Source: Candidatus Rhodoferax bjergmarkensis
Lineage (GTDB): Bacteria > Pseudomonadota > Gammaproteobacteria > Burkholderiales > Burkholderiaceae_C
Assembly: GCA_016708345.1 (NCBI GenBank)
Contig: JADJFX010000019.1
Location: 1-64,000, forward strand
Direction: 5' to 3'
Length of the DNA: 64,000 nucleotides
The stretch's first letter is position 1, and each line of letters begins with the position of its first letter. A program made the position numbers and the translations under genes. This document shows, piece by piece, positions 15,249 through 25,159 of this stretch. The notes under the pieces are model-generated. The model did no database searches. It was given only the letters and a program-made list of their open reading frames with translations, and was not told the DNA's origin.

Positions 15249-16115
15249 TCAGTACACCGGCGGGGCACCTGGCGGGCGGTCTTTGAAGCGTTTGTGAACC
15301 CAGAAGTACTGGTCTGGCATGGTTTCGATGTAGGACTGCAGCCGCAGGTTCATCAGGGCGGTGTCGGCGACCAGATCGGCGGTTGGGAAGTCGGTCCAGG
15401 CGGGCAGAACTTCAACCGTGTAGCCGGTGCGCGTCATGCGGCTGAAAATCGGCACCACTTTGGCGCGGCCCAGGCGGGCAAAACGCGAAAGGCTGGGCAC
15501 GGTGGCGGTGGGCACGCCATAAAACGGCACAAACACCGAGTCTTCCACGCCAAAGCTCATATCGGGCAGCAAAATCAGCGGCTCGCCCGCGCGCAAGGCG
15601 GCCACAATGGTTTTGACGCCGTCGATGCGGCCAAACAGCCGCCCGTTGCCAAAACGCAGGCGTCCGGCCAGGATCCAGGCATCCATGATGGGGTTGGACT
15701 GGTTGGTGTAAATGGTGGTGAATTGACGCAACTTATCCACGGTCAGGATCATCCAAATCGAGTCCAGACCGACAAAATGGGGCGCGAACATGACGGTTGG
15801 CGCGTTGCCGTGCAATTCGTTCACGGCACCTGTGAGCGTGACGCGCCGGCGAATGAGCTCGGGCGAACCGTGCCACAGCCAGGCCCGGTCCAGCCAGGCT
15901 TGGGTGAAGCGGACAAACGTCCCGATCGCTGTGCGCCGGATGCTTGTGCTCGATTGCTGTGGAAAGCACAGGCGCAAGTTGGTGTGTACCACCCGGCGCC
16001 TAGGCACCACCAGCACGTAAAGCAGCAAACCCAATACCACGCCAATGGCGCGCAGCCAGGTCAGCGGCAGGTACCCCAGCAGGCGCATAAAGGCAATGCC
16101 CAAGTGGCTCAGCAT
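15249..16115 (-). CDS. LpxL/HtrB-family lipid A acyltransferase (second copy)
   Basis: 288 residues if translation starts at ATG 16115 (MLSHLGIAFMRLLG); the frame is open a further 17 codons. Motifs: N-terminal hydrophobic helix, the H-X4-D catalytic motif in APHFVGLDSIWM, and the C-terminal QYFWVHKRFKDRPPG typical of LpxL-type late acyltransferases. Transfers a secondary acyl chain to lipid A at the inner membrane. Its start is 16 nt after the stop of the paralogue upstream on the same strand, so the two form an operon. Confidence 0.88.
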   Translation of the reverse strand: MLSHLGIAFMRLLGYLPLTWLRAIGVVLGLLLYVLVVPRRRVVHTNLRLCFPQQSSTSIRRTAIGTFVRFTQAWLDRAWLWHGSPELIRRRVTLTGAVNELHGNAPTVMFAPHFVGLDSIWMILTVDKLRQFTTIYTNQSNPIMDAWILAGRLRFGNGRLFGRIDGVKTIVAALRAGEPLILLPDMSFGVEDSVFVPFYGVPTATVPSLSRFARLGRAKVVPIFSRMTRTGYTVEVLPAWTDFPTADLVADTALMNLRLQSYIETMPDQYFWVHKRFKDRPPGAPPVY

Positions 16116-16131
16116 GACAGACTCCGTATGT

Positions 16132-16962
16132 TCATTTTTCTTGCCTAGGTTGTTTGTAGCGGCCATAACCCCACAGGTATTGCTGGGGGCACTCGCGGAT
16201 CAAGCGTTCCATGGCCTGGTTGATTTGAATGACGGCGGTGTCCAGATCAGGGGCCAGGGGCTGCTCCAGCTCCCGAAAATGCAGGCAAAAACCGCGCCCC
16301 AGCGGCAGGCGCTCGCCCCAGGCCAGCAGCACCGTGGCACCGGTTTGTTGCACCAGACGGGCGGCCAGGGTCATGGTGTAGGCGCTGCGGCCAAAAAACG
16401 GGGCCCATTGACCCATGCCGTCAGGCGGTACCTGGTCGGGCAGCAAACCCACCGCTTGCCCCTGGCGCAGGGCGCGAATCATTTGCCGCACACCGGCCAG
16501 TGTGGTGGGTGCCATGCTCAAACCGGGCCGATTGCGCGCCGTCTCCATGATGCGTGCCAGCCAGGCCTGGCGGGCCGGGCGGTACAAGCCGGTCAGCGGG
16601 CCATGGTGCTGCGAGTAGCGCTCGGCCAAGCCCTGGGCAGCAATTTCGAAACAGCCAAGGTGGGGTGTCAGGAACACAATGCCGCGTCCTCTGGCGTAGG
16701 CTTTATCCACACAGACATCGTTTTCCCAAAAGTAAGGTGTGGATGCGCCCAGCCACAGCCGGGGCAGTTCGGCCACCATGCGCCCGGCGTGGCCCACGCC
16801 GGCGCGCACCTGCCGCAGGGTGTAGCCCGCCAAGGACGCGTTGGCGATAAAGCGCTGGCGGTACTGGGCCGACAAGGCAAACACCAGCCAGCCCAGCAGC
16901 CACCCGAGGGCATGCAGCAGCCACAAGGGCAGCACAGAAAACATCCGGAAAAAAACGGCCAT
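16132..16962 (-). CDS. LpxL/HtrB-family lipid A acyltransferase (first copy)
   Basis: 276 residues. H-X4-E catalytic motif in TPHLGCFEIAAQG, a GLYRP segment, LLPDQVPPDGMGQWAPFFG and the C-terminal QYLWGYGRYKQP are diagnostic. First gene of a two-gene operon with a diverged paralogue; two different chain specificities are likely. It is divergent from metK, an arrangement common in Burkholderiales. Confidence 0.9.
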   Translation of the reverse strand: MAVFFRMFSVLPLWLLHALGWLLGWLVFALSAQYRQRFIANASLAGYTLRQVRAGVGHAGRMVAELPRLWLGASTPYFWENDVCVDKAYARGRGIVFLTPHLGCFEIAAQGLAERYSQHHGPLTGLYRPARQAWLARIMETARNRPGLSMAPTTLAGVRQMIRALRQGQAVGLLPDQVPPDGMGQWAPFFGRSAYTMTLAARLVQQTGATVLLAWGERLPLGRGFCLHFRELEQPLAPDLDTAVIQINQAMERLIRECPQQYLWGYGRYKQPRQEK

Positions 16963-17162
16963 TTTGAATGGATAGAATACGTTCGTCGCTGAGTTACGGA
17001 ACTACTTGCAGGGCGACACACACAAGGGCCAAGCTCCCGCGAGCCGCCATTGTGCCTTGTCAGTTTTGACAAATCTGCTAAAGCGTTCGCTAAAGCTCCC
17101 AAGCCCAAGCAACGCAGTCCTAAATGTGTTTGAGTTTGTACTTGTTATAGGAGCTTGAATTT
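16963..17162 (+). promoter_or_regulatory. Divergent lpxL/metK intergenic region and metK leader
   Basis: Two hundred bp without a gene. GTCGC at 16984 and GCGAC at 17012 could pair as a small stem; GCTAAAGC is repeated directly at 17080 and 17091. A TATAGGAG ribosome-binding site ends 8-9 nt before metK. No SAM riboswitch class that I can recognise is present. Confidence 0.35.
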
Positions 17163-18343
17163 ATGGCGAACGATTTTCTTTTTACTTCCGAGTCTGTTTC
17201 TGAAGGGCACCCCGACAAGGTGGCTGACCAGATTTCTGACGCTATTCTCGATGCGATTTTCAAGCAGGACCCCAAGTCCCGCGTCGCAGCCGAAACCTTG
17301 TGCAACACCGGTCTGGTGGTGCTGGCGGGTGAAATCACCACCAACGCGCATGTGGATTACATCCAGGTGGCGCGCGACACCATCAAGCGCATTGGTTACG
17401 ACAACACCGAGTACGGCATTGACTACAAAGGCTGTGCCGTGCTGGTGGCTTATGACAAGCAAAGCAATGACATCGCCCAGGGCGTGGACCATGCCAGCGA
17501 CGACCACCTGAACACCGGCGCGGGTGACCAGGGCCTGATGTTTGGCTACGCCTGCAACGAAACGCCCGAGCTGATGCCTGCACCCATTTACTACGCGCAC
17601 CGTTTGGTAGAGCGCCAGGCGCAGTTGCGCAAAGACGGCCGCCTGCCATTTTTGCGCCCGGACGCCAAGAGCCAGGTCACCATGCGTTATGTGGATGGCA
17701 AACCCCACAGCATCGACACGGTGGTGCTGTCTACCCAGCATGCGCCCGAGATGAGTTTGGGCAACCGCATGACCGATGCTTTTTACGAAGCCGTGCGCGA
17801 AGAAATCATCAAGCCCGTGCTGCCCAAAGAGTGGCTCACCGCTGACACCAAGTACCTGATCAACCCCACGGGGCGTTTTGTGGTTGGCGGGCCACAGGGC
17901 GACTGCGGTTTGACCGGACGCAAGATCATTGTGGACACCTACGGCGGTGCCTGCCCCCATGGCGGCGGCGCTTTCTCCGGCAAAGACCCCACAAAGGTGG
18001 ACCGCTCCGCTGCTTATGCCGCTCGCTACGTGGCCAAAAACATTGTGGCGGCCGGGCTGGCCGGCAGTGCCAGATTCAGGTGGCCTACGCCATTGGTGTG
18101 GCGCACCCGATGAACGTCACGGTTTACACCGAAGGCACGGGCGTGATCTCTGACGAAAAGATTGCTGCCTTGGTGAATATTCACTTTGACCTGCGTCCCA
18201 AAGGCATCATCCAGATGCTTGATCTGCTGCGTCCCATCTATGAGAAGACGGCGGCCTATGGTCACTTCGGTCGTGAAGAGCCCGAATTTAGCTGGGAGCG
18301 TACCGACAAGGCGCAGGCTTTGCGGGCAGCCGCTGGTTTGTAA
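17163..18343 (+). pseudogene. metK: S-adenosylmethionine synthetase with single-base frameshift
   Basis: Frame one (17163 on) begins ANDFLFTSESVSEGHPDKVAD and contains TGAGDQGLMFGYA-type and GGAFSGKDPTKVDRSAAYAA motifs; frame two (ends 18343) supplies QIQVAYAIGVAHPMNV and the FGREEPEFSWERTDK C-terminus. The junction GGGCTGGCCGGCAGTGCC near 18060 is repaired by adding one C (LARQCQIQ instead of LAGSARF). The enzyme makes SAM from ATP and methionine and is normally essential, so a sequencing or assembly error is more likely than a real null allele. Repaired length is about 393 residues, normal for the family. Confidence 0.9.
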
Positions 18344-18369
18344 TCCGGCCAGCAGGATCACCCGGACGC

Positions 18370-19605
18370 ATGAAAATACAGACACAACGCTGGATAGACC
18401 GCTGGCTGGGCCAGCTTCTGTGCGCGTTGCTGTCTGTCTGGGCCCGGTTTGCTGTGTGGCTGCGGCCTGCGCAGCCTCTGGTGCGCGAGCCACGGCATAT
18501 TTTGGTGATTTTGCTGTCCGAAATGGGCAGTGTGGTGCTGGCGGGGCCCATGTTTGCCGCCCTGCGCCAGCGCTACCCCAGCGCAACACTGCATGTGTTG
18601 CAACTCAAAAAAAATCAGGAAGTGGCGGCTTTGCTCGGCTTGGCCAAGCCGGAGCATCTGCATGCACTGGACGACAGCGCCGGCTTGGGTCTGCTGGGCG
18701 ACATCTGGCGCGTTGGCCTGGCGCTGCGCCGTCTGCCGCTGGACGCGGTGATTGACTGCGAGCTGTTCTCGCGCATCAGCAGTCTCATGTCTTATTGGTG
18801 CGGTGCCCCTGTGCGGGTCGGTTTTACGCCGCATACGCAAGAAGGTTTGTACCGTGGCAGTTTTATCAACCAGGCCATTCCCTACAACCCCTATCAGCAC
18901 ATCAGCAAGCAGTTTTTGTCCTTGGTGGATGCGCTCGAATCCCATGCCATGCCGCGCAACAAGGCAGCGCCTGTGCGTGAATTGCCCAGTGACACGGGTT
19001 TGGCCGTGCCTTTTGAGGCGACCGAGTTGCAGGCGTATCGCACCAAAATGCTGGCCGACCATCCGGCCCTTGCCCAGCGCAAAGTGGTGCTGATGTATGC
19101 GGGCGGTGGTTTGCTGCCCGAGCGCGCCTGGCCGCCAGAGCACTACGCGCGTGTGGCGCAGGGCCTGTGTCTGGCGGGCCATGCCGTGGGCTTGATTGGC
19201 TTGCGTGACGATGCGCCATTGGCGGCAGAGCTCAAGAGCCGGATCAACAGTGTCTTGTGCGTCGATTTAACCGGCTACACCCGCAGCATTCGTGAATTGC
19301 TGATGCTGTTTCATGGTGCTGATTTGCTCATTACCAACGATGGGGGGCCAGGCCATTTTGCCAGCCTCACGCCCATTCGTACCATGGTGTTTTTTGGCCC
19401 TGAAACCGGTCGCCTTTACGGGCCGCTGGGCCCACGTGCCCAAGTGTTGGAGTCGGGCCTGGCTTGCTCACCCTGTTTGAGCGCTTACAACCACCGCGAA
19501 ACCTTTTGTGATGGCGACAACCAGTGCCTCAAGCGCATCGCACCAGACCCAGTGCTGGCAGATGCTTTGCTTGCCTTGGCCATGCCGGTTGCGCAGCCGT
19601 CATGA
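18370..19605 (+). CDS. GT9-family (heptosyltransferase-like) glycosyltransferase
   Basis: 411 residues. The domain begins HILVILLSEMGSVVLAGPMF, the usual GT9 N-terminal Rossmann start, and the sugar-nucleotide part has MYAGGGLLPERAWPPEHYA and TNDGGPGHFASLTPIRTMVF near residue 320. The Cys-rich tail (LACSPCLSAYNH, CDGDNQCL) is often seen in this group. It probably adds a sugar to LPS core or a related glycolipid on the cytoplasmic side. The stop overlaps the start of the GtrA gene by 4 nt, and the ArnT-like gene follows, giving a three-gene envelope operon. Confidence 0.85.
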   Translation: MKIQTQRWIDRWLGQLLCALLSVWARFAVWLRPAQPLVREPRHILVILLSEMGSVVLAGPMFAALRQRYPSATLHVLQLKKNQEVAALLGLAKPEHLHALDDSAGLGLLGDIWRVGLALRRLPLDAVIDCELFSRISSLMSYWCGAPVRVGFTPHTQEGLYRGSFINQAIPYNPYQHISKQFLSLVDALESHAMPRNKAAPVRELPSDTGLAVPFEATELQAYRTKMLADHPALAQRKVVLMYAGGGLLPERAWPPEHYARVAQGLCLAGHAVGLIGLRDDAPLAAELKSRINSVLCVDLTGYTRSIRELLMLFHGADLLITNDGGPGHFASLTPIRTMVFFGPETGRLYGPLGPRAQVLESGLACSPCLSAYNHRETFCDGDNQCLKRIAPDPVLADALLALAMPVAQPS

Positions 19606-20099
19606 GTGGTTCCCCAAGCTGGCAGCAGCGCCTGTTTTTGTTGGTGGAGTGGCTCAAGGGCTTTCGATACATCAAGTTTGGCATGGTGGGGGCCAGTGGC
19701 ACGGTGGTCAATCTGGTGGTGCTCTACACCGCGCATGAATACCTGTTTCGCGCGATTGAATCCCCCGGCAGCAAACCCTATGCTTCGCTGGCGCTGGCGA
19801 TTGCCGTCGCCACGGTGAATAACTTCAGCTGGAACCGGCTGTGGACATGGGCCGATCGCTTGCATCAAAACGATGAACGCACAAGCAAAAAACCTCAGGC
19901 ACGGGGTGTGCTTTTGCGCCAGTTTGGCCTGTACACCCTGGCCTCCTGGTTCGGCATTGCCCTGCAGTACGGCTTGACCTTGTGGCTGACCAATTTTCTG
20001 CATTACATGCTGGCGAATGTGATTGCCATTGTGATTGCCAGTGTGAGCAACTACCTGGCCAATGACCGGTTGACGTTTCGTCAAGGCTCGCCACGTTAA
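19602..20099 (+). CDS. GtrA-family membrane protein
   Basis: 165 residues from ATG 19602 (ATGA overlap with GT9). Four predicted transmembrane helices and the family motifs RYIKFGMVGASGTVVNLVV, NNFSWNRLWTWADR and SNYLANDRLTFR. GtrA-like proteins are thought to help move lipid-linked sugars across the inner membrane. Position between a cytoplasmic GT9 and a periplasm-facing ArnT-like transferase fits such a flipping step. Confidence 0.9.
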   Translation: MSGSPSWQQRLFLLVEWLKGFRYIKFGMVGASGTVVNLVVLYTAHEYLFRAIESPGSKPYASLALAIAVATVNNFSWNRLWTWADRLHQNDERTSKKPQARGVLLRQFGLYTLASWFGIALQYGLTLWLTNFLHYMLANVIAIVIASVSNYLANDRLTFRQGSPR

Positions 20100-20102
20100 A
20101 CC

Positions 20103-21896
20103 ATGCGTGATTTCGGACAACACAGCGAACCTATGGGTGTCCACACTTTGGCGTGGCTGCTGGTGCTTGGGCTGGCGCTGTGCGTTTATGTGGCTGGTTT
20201 GGGGGGGCAATACGCTCCCAGCAATGGTGACGAACTGGTCTATACCCATATTGCACGGCTGACGGCGGCTTCCAACCACTGGCTGCCGCTGGTGTCCGAG
20301 CTGGACCACATGCGCAATACCAAACCGCCCTTGCTGTTTTGGCAGGCCATGGTGGCGGGCGATTGGGGGCGCAACTGGAGTCTTGCCGCTTTGCGCACAC
20401 CGAGTGTGATCTATACGTTTTTGTTGGCTGGCGCGGTAGGCTGGACTGTGCATCTCATCACGCGCAATGTTCGCAGCGCCTGCATTGCCGCATGTGTTTA
20501 CCTTGCCTTTTTTTGTACCTTCCGTTTTGGCCGCACGTACCTGACCAGTGCCCCGGAGACCTTTTGGCTGAGTCTGCCCATGTTCTGGCTGCTGTGGGCC
20601 CGGTTGCGCCCATCATCAGCCGTCCAAGTGGGGTGGTTAACCCACCTGGCTTGGGGCTTGGCTTTGGGGCTTGGTCTGGCTTACAAATCTTTTGCGTTGA
20701 TTGCCCCGGCGGGTGCCGCGTTGTGGTGCGCTCAATTGATCAGTGCACCGGTGTTGACCTGGCGTGTTGTGGCGCAGACGACGCTCAAAATGACTTTGGC
20801 TGCAACTCTGGCGCTGGGCATTTTTGCTTTATGGTTTGTACTGGACCCTGATCCGGGTGCGGTATGGCAAGAGTTTGTCATTGGCGAAAACGCAGGCAAA
20901 CTCTCCAGCACGCAAGGCTATTGGCATATCGCCCTGGCAGGCGGCGGCTTTAGCATATGGGCGCAATCGCTGGCCTATGTGCAAAACGCGGGCTTGCTGG
21001 CTTTTGTGGTGCTGGGGCTGATGGTGCTGGGGGTGAAACTTGGATGGCAGGCCTGGCACGATCGGCAGGAGCGCGGTTCTGCGCTGAACGGTTCACCAGA
21101 CGGGCAGCGTTCTGTCCACACCCTTATATTGCTGACGTGGTTGGCTGTGTGGCTCATCGTCTTTACCCTGCCCAGCCAGCGCTCGGCTCGCTACGTTATT
21201 CCCGCCATGCCCGCCGTGGCGATGCTGGTCGCCCTTTACTGGGACCGGATTGGGCGTGGGTGGTTTGTGTCGTCGCTGTTGGTGTGTGGCGTTTTGATGG
21301 GTGTGCTGGGGCGGATGGCCTGGGCTGCCCATGACATTGGAATCGGCAGTGGTGCGCAGCTGAGCCTGGCCTTGCTGGCCATGGCGGCAGGCTTTGCTAT
21401 GGTGCTCGCTGGCCTGATTCGGCCGGGTTGGACGCGAGCTTGTACTGTGGCCGCTTGTCTGCTTGTTTTTTCTTGTTTTGGCTTGACCACAGCCCCTTTG
21501 AACGGGGCCGCTGGACAGTACGACGCCACAAGCAGTCGCCAGCTTCAAAATGCCCGCGTGGCCATACCCAATGGATTCAACGGGCAGTTTGAACGGTTCC
21601 AGTTTTTGTTGCCGGGCAATCGTTTCGTGCCTTATGACGTGGAGGGGCGTGGCGGTACTCCGGCGGGCGGTGCAGGAAAGGATGCCTTGCACCGTCTGCT
21701 GTCCAGCCACGATGCGGTGATCTGGTTGCAGGAGACGCCTTCCGAACAAACGCCACCTTGTGTACCGGGGTGCAAAATTTTGGGTGAGCGTTGGGAAGTT
21801 AAAGGTCGTCATCAGAGCGGGGAAATTACGCTTTCTAATCTTTGGTACCCGCAGACCTGGCTATTCAGGCGTGAGTGGCTGGTGCAGAGGATCTGA
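20103..21896 (+). CDS. ArnT-like GT-C glycosyltransferase (GT39/GT83)
   Basis: 597 residues with about 11-12 hydrophobic helices. The first periplasmic loop carries SNGDELVYTHIARLTAA and RNTKPPLLFWQ, matching the acidic catalytic loop and KPPL motif of ArnT/PMT-type enzymes; the C-terminal third is soluble. These transfer sugars from undecaprenyl phosphate to lipid A or other acceptors on the outer face of the inner membrane. Starts 3 nt after GtrA. Overlaps the convergent gene by 36 nt. Confidence 0.85.
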   Translation: MRDFGQHSEPMGVHTLAWLLVLGLALCVYVAGLGGQYAPSNGDELVYTHIARLTAASNHWLPLVSELDHMRNTKPPLLFWQAMVAGDWGRNWSLAALRTPSVIYTFLLAGAVGWTVHLITRNVRSACIAACVYLAFFCTFRFGRTYLTSAPETFWLSLPMFWLLWARLRPSSAVQVGWLTHLAWGLALGLGLAYKSFALIAPAGAALWCAQLISAPVLTWRVVAQTTLKMTLAATLALGIFALWFVLDPDPGAVWQEFVIGENAGKLSSTQGYWHIALAGGGFSIWAQSLAYVQNAGLLAFVVLGLMVLGVKLGWQAWHDRQERGSALNGSPDGQRSVHTLILLTWLAVWLIVFTLPSQRSARYVIPAMPAVAMLVALYWDRIGRGWFVSSLLVCGVLMGVLGRMAWAAHDIGIGSGAQLSLALLAMAAGFAMVLAGLIRPGWTRACTVAACLLVFSCFGLTTAPLNGAAGQYDATSSRQLQNARVAIPNGFNGQFERFQFLLPGNRFVPYDVEGRGGTPAGGAGKDALHRLLSSHDAVIWLQETPSEQTPPCVPGCKILGERWEVKGRHQSGEITLSNLWYPQTWLFRREWLVQRI

Positions 21897-22571
21897 AGTT
21901 TCTCGCCTGAACAGCGATTTCAACAAGACCACCTGCAGTGCAGCCCATAACCAAGGGTCCAGCACTGCATCCCAAACGTTGCCGGTGGGCAGTCGGGTCA
22001 ACACAAAAAGCGTCAGAGCAAACACCATCAGCGCAGGGCCAAACCATTTGGCCCCCAAATCTTCAGAAGCCCCTGCGAATATCACCCAAAGCAGCACTGC
22101 CAACACTGTCACGCAGCCGAGTGCGGCAGAACTGAAACCCCATGCATAAATTGAAACCGGCAGCCAGGCCAGCGTGTCCAGCAGCAAGACCCACCCCAGT
22201 GCTGCGCCCACGGTCATCAAAATTGTCAGTAACTTTTTTTGATGCCAGAAAATCGGCTTGCTTGTCCGTTGTGAGGGTTGCAGCGCTGCATAGAGACAGG
22301 CCATGCAAACGCCGATGGTTGTCAAACTGGGCGTTTGAAATGCCAGGCCCAACCAATACGCCGGTGACGTGACCCCCGGCACGATCGTCCATGCCATCAC
22401 CCCCCACGCCAAGCCAAGTTGGTAGGTTCTAGGCAGTCGCTTGGCCAGCAACAGGGTGCCGCAGCCCAACACCATGGCCCAAGCGCCGTACAAAGCGATC
22501 TTTGTGGCGGTGGGCGAGGGCAGCAGCGGGCTGTTGGATGCCAGCGTATGAAGTACTGAGTTCATGTCCAT
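21861..22571 (-). CDS. Unrecognised polytopic membrane protein
   Basis: 236 residues with about six or seven hydrophobic helices (IALYGAWAMVLGCGTLLLA, TTIGVCMACLYAAL, ILMTVGAALGWVLLLDTL, VTVLAVLLWVIFAG, MVFALTLFVLTRL). No family motif I know. It begins 14 nt after the sialidase-like gene on the same strand, so they likely form an operon and may work together. Confidence 0.65.
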   Translation of the reverse strand: MDMNSVLHTLASNSPLLPSPTATKIALYGAWAMVLGCGTLLLAKRLPRTYQLGLAWGVMAWTIVPGVTSPAYWLGLAFQTPSLTTIGVCMACLYAALQPSQRTSKPIFWHQKKLLTILMTVGAALGWVLLLDTLAWLPVSIYAWGFSSAALGCVTVLAVLLWVIFAGASEDLGAKWFGPALMVFALTLFVLTRLPTGNVWDAVLDPWLWAALQVVLLKSLFRRETSDPLHQPLTPE

Positions 22572-22585
22572 GACGTAGCAAGCTT

Positions 22586-23770
22586 TCAGTGCGCGTCAGG
22601 TGCCGCCGTAAACCGTTGCCAGGCGATTCTGCGGCGCTGGTCGGTGTAACTGACCCACAAGCTGTCATCTGCCCAGGCCATGGACGGGTAAGAGAACTCA
22701 TCGGCACCGGTACCGTGGGCCAGTTCGTGGGCCAGGTGCCAGTTGCGGCCGTCCAGTGATTCGCTCAAATCGAGTTCCGAGCGCGAGCGCGGGGATGAGT
22801 TGTGCGCGAGCACCATGCGCCCGGGTGCAAGGGTGAACCCGGCCACCGATGCATCGGGGTTGTCCAATGCCAGATCAGGCAAATCTGTCCAATGCTGTCC
22901 GCCATTCGTGGTTTGCGATGCGGCTACCTTTCCATGTGGACTTTGATCGCGCATCAGTGCCAGCCAGTGAGACTCGCTGATGGTCAACAAAGTGGGCTGA
23001 AGCAGGTGCTTTCGGCTGGAAATGCGAAACATCCCCAGAAACTCGCCGTGGGCGTCAAATCGCAAGGCGACTGGGTACTTGATGCCCAGTTCAAAATGCA
23101 CAGGCAACACCATGCCGCCATCCTTCAGTGAAAGCGGTGCACTGCGGACCAGAAAACTGGTGTTCCATAGCCAAGAAAGGGGCAATACGCGGACCACGTC
23201 AAAAGTTAGCGTAGAAAAGTCCTGATCTGCATTGCTTTGTCGCAAATGCACAATACGTGCAGCAGCCCAGCCACCCAACCCAGTCGACACAACAAACAAA
23301 TGAATTTGCCCATGGCCGTCGAGCCAAGCCACTGGATTGCCCAGCCGCCGCACGCCAAAGCCCAGCTGCGCACCCAAAACCTGCCGATTCACCAAAAAAC
23401 GTGCCGAACTCCACTGCTGTGTCGCACGGTCAAAACGTGAGGCTGCAATCTGCACATCAGAAGCACTTTCGCGTGTGCCAGCAAACCAGAACGCCATCAA
23501 CGCTGCGGGGTGTGTGGCGGGCATTGCCAACAGAGTGCTGGCATGCGCGGCAGGTGTGTTGACGGGCATGGGGATGTAATCTTTTCCCACGGCAAGCAGA
23601 CGTGCTTTGGACTGTGAACCGTCCATCACCGGCCACGTTGCCCGAGCCTGCGAATCCAAAGCGTGATGGACCGCAATCTCCAGCCCCATCAAGGCAGCAA
23701 AAACCACCATCCCACATGCCAATCGCCCAACGAGGGAGTGGTTAACAGCTACAAAAAGTGGACTAGGCAT
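22586..23770 (-). CDS. Sialidase-like (BNR/Asp-box) protein with N-terminal membrane anchor
   Basis: 394 residues from ATG 23770; the frame is open a few codons upstream. One N-terminal hydrophobic helix (LACGMVVFAALMGLEIAVHH) anchors it, and the rest is a beta-propeller-like domain with Asp-box-type turns (TTNGGQHW, SLDGRNWH) and the FSYPSMAWADDSLWVSYTDQ strand typical of bacterial exo-alpha-sialidase-like proteins. Substrate unknown; many such proteins act on other glycosides. Located beside envelope-sugar genes. Confidence 0.7.
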   Translation of the reverse strand: MPSPLFVAVNHSLVGRLACGMVVFAALMGLEIAVHHALDSQARATWPVMDGSQSKARLLAVGKDYIPMPVNTPAAHASTLLAMPATHPAALMAFWFAGTRESASDVQIAASRFDRATQQWSSARFLVNRQVLGAQLGFGVRRLGNPVAWLDGHGQIHLFVVSTGLGGWAAARIVHLRQSNADQDFSTLTFDVVRVLPLSWLWNTSFLVRSAPLSLKDGGMVLPVHFELGIKYPVALRFDAHGEFLGMFRISSRKHLLQPTLLTISESHWLALMRDQSPHGKVAASQTTNGGQHWTDLPDLALDNPDASVAGFTLAPGRMVLAHNSSPRSRSELDLSESLDGRNWHLAHELAHGTGADEFSYPSMAWADDSLWVSYTDQRRRIAWQRFTAAPDAH

Positions 23771-23915
23771 TGCAAGCATTATCAAGCAAGGTGACAAACT
23801 TGCTGCTAATGCTCATGCGCCCTTTGCGGGTAAAAACACGAACCAGTTTTTTACGGAATAACGCTGTCACCTTGACAAAATTGCAAGCGGGTCACTTAAT
23901 ATTTTGCAGGAAATT

Positions 23916-23992
<77 letters not shown>

Positions 23993-24016
23993 ATTTGATA
24001 TTGGTGACGTCCGGTG

Positions 24017-25000
24017 TCAAGACCGACGATCAAGTAATTGAGCTGCTAATTGTAGCAAACAGTCAGTATGAGGCCCCTGTGGTAGTAGGGTGGCCGCAGC
24101 GACGGCGCGTTGCGCTTCTGCCGATGCTGACAGTCTGGCCACATCCAGTGCACCTGTTGCTTTGACGATGTCGACGACTTCGTTCAGCATGGCCACACCA
24201 CCTGTTTCAATGGCAGTTTTGATGATGACTTTCTGGCTTGCAGTGCCACGCTGCATGGCTGCAATCAGGGGTAGCGTGGTTTTACCTTCGCGCAAATCAT
24301 CGCCAAGGTTTTTGCCCATCACCTCGGCGTCACCGGTGTAGTCCAGTACATCATCAATGACTTGGAATGCGGTGCCAAGTGCTTGCCCGTACTGAGCACA
24401 CGCATCTTCCATTTCGGGGGAGCTGCCTGCGAGGATGGCGCCAACCCTGGCGCTGGCTTCGAAGAGTTTGGCGGTTTTTGAGCGAATAACTTGCAAATAC
24501 CCAGCTTCATCAAGTGCTGCATTGTGCATGTTCATCAGTTGCAGCACCTCTCCTTCCGCGATGACATTGGTGGCGTCTGCCAGCACTTGCATGACGCGCA
24601 TATTCTGCGCATCCACCATCATCTGGAAGGCACGCGAGTACAGGAAGTCGCCAACCAGCACGCTTGCCGGGTTGCCGAAGGTTTCATTGGCCGTGGCACT
24701 GCCGCGTCGCAAGGCAGATTCATCGACCACGTCATCGTGCAAAAGGGTTGCTGTGTGAATAAACTCCACCACGGCAGCCAGATTGAACCGCTGCTCGCCC
24801 TGGTAACCAAGTGCGCCGCATGTCAGCAGCAGCAGGGCTGGCCTTAATCTTTTCCCGCCCGCAGCAATGATGTAGCGTGAAACCTGGCCGATCAGAGGCA
24901 CCTCGGAGTCCAGCCGACGGCTGATGACCTGATCCATCTCGCGCATGTCGGGCGTAATGATCGATAACAAAGAGGCGGAGCTGGGTAGAGTGGCTTGCAA
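24017..25000 (-). CDS. ispB: Octaprenyl/polyprenyl diphosphate synthase
   Basis: 327 residues. First Asp-rich motif LLHDDVVDESALRRG (D89, D90, D93), second VIDDVLDYTGD near residue 215, plus GGKRLRPALLLL. It elongates farnesyl diphosphate to the ubiquinone side chain precursor. Divergent from rplU-rpmA-obg, the standard betaproteobacterial arrangement. Confidence 0.95.
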   Translation of the reverse strand: MQATLPSSASLLSIITPDMREMDQVISRRLDSEVPLIGQVSRYIIAAGGKRLRPALLLLTCGALGYQGEQRFNLAAVVEFIHTATLLHDDVVDESALRRGSATANETFGNPASVLVGDFLYSRAFQMMVDAQNMRVMQVLADATNVIAEGEVLQLMNMHNAALDEAGYLQVIRSKTAKLFEASARVGAILAGSSPEMEDACAQYGQALGTAFQVIDDVLDYTGDAEVMGKNLGDDLREGKTTLPLIAAMQRGTASQKVIIKTAIETGGVAMLNEVVDIVKATGALDVARLSASAEAQRAVAAATLLPQGPHTDCLLQLAAQLLDRRS

Positions 25001-25081
25001 GACAAATAACCAATGGTGTGGTGGGATTATAGAAAGCTGCCGGGTCAGGAATATGGCCGGGCCAACGTTTCCCGAAGTTTA

Positions 25082-25110
25082 TTGCAATAAGTGACTTGCA
25101 GTGTTAGAAT
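25082..25110 (+). promoter_or_regulatory. Probable sigma-70 promoter of rplU-rpmA-obg
   Basis: TTGCAA at 25082-25087, 17-bp spacer, TAGAAT at 25105-25110. About 50 bp before the rplU start. Confidence 0.6.
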
Positions 25111-25159
25111 CCAAGGCTCTGTGAAAATTCGTTCCCGGAGCTAAATTGAAGAGGTCAAC

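Noticed and set aside
16045..16992. Long plus-strand frame opposite the acyltransferase gene
   Set aside because: Gly/Gln/His-rich shadow; the acyltransferase motifs on the minus strand are clear.
16963..17162. SAM riboswitch upstream of metK
   Set aside because: Small pairing elements exist but I could not match any known SAM riboswitch core; reported only as a leader.
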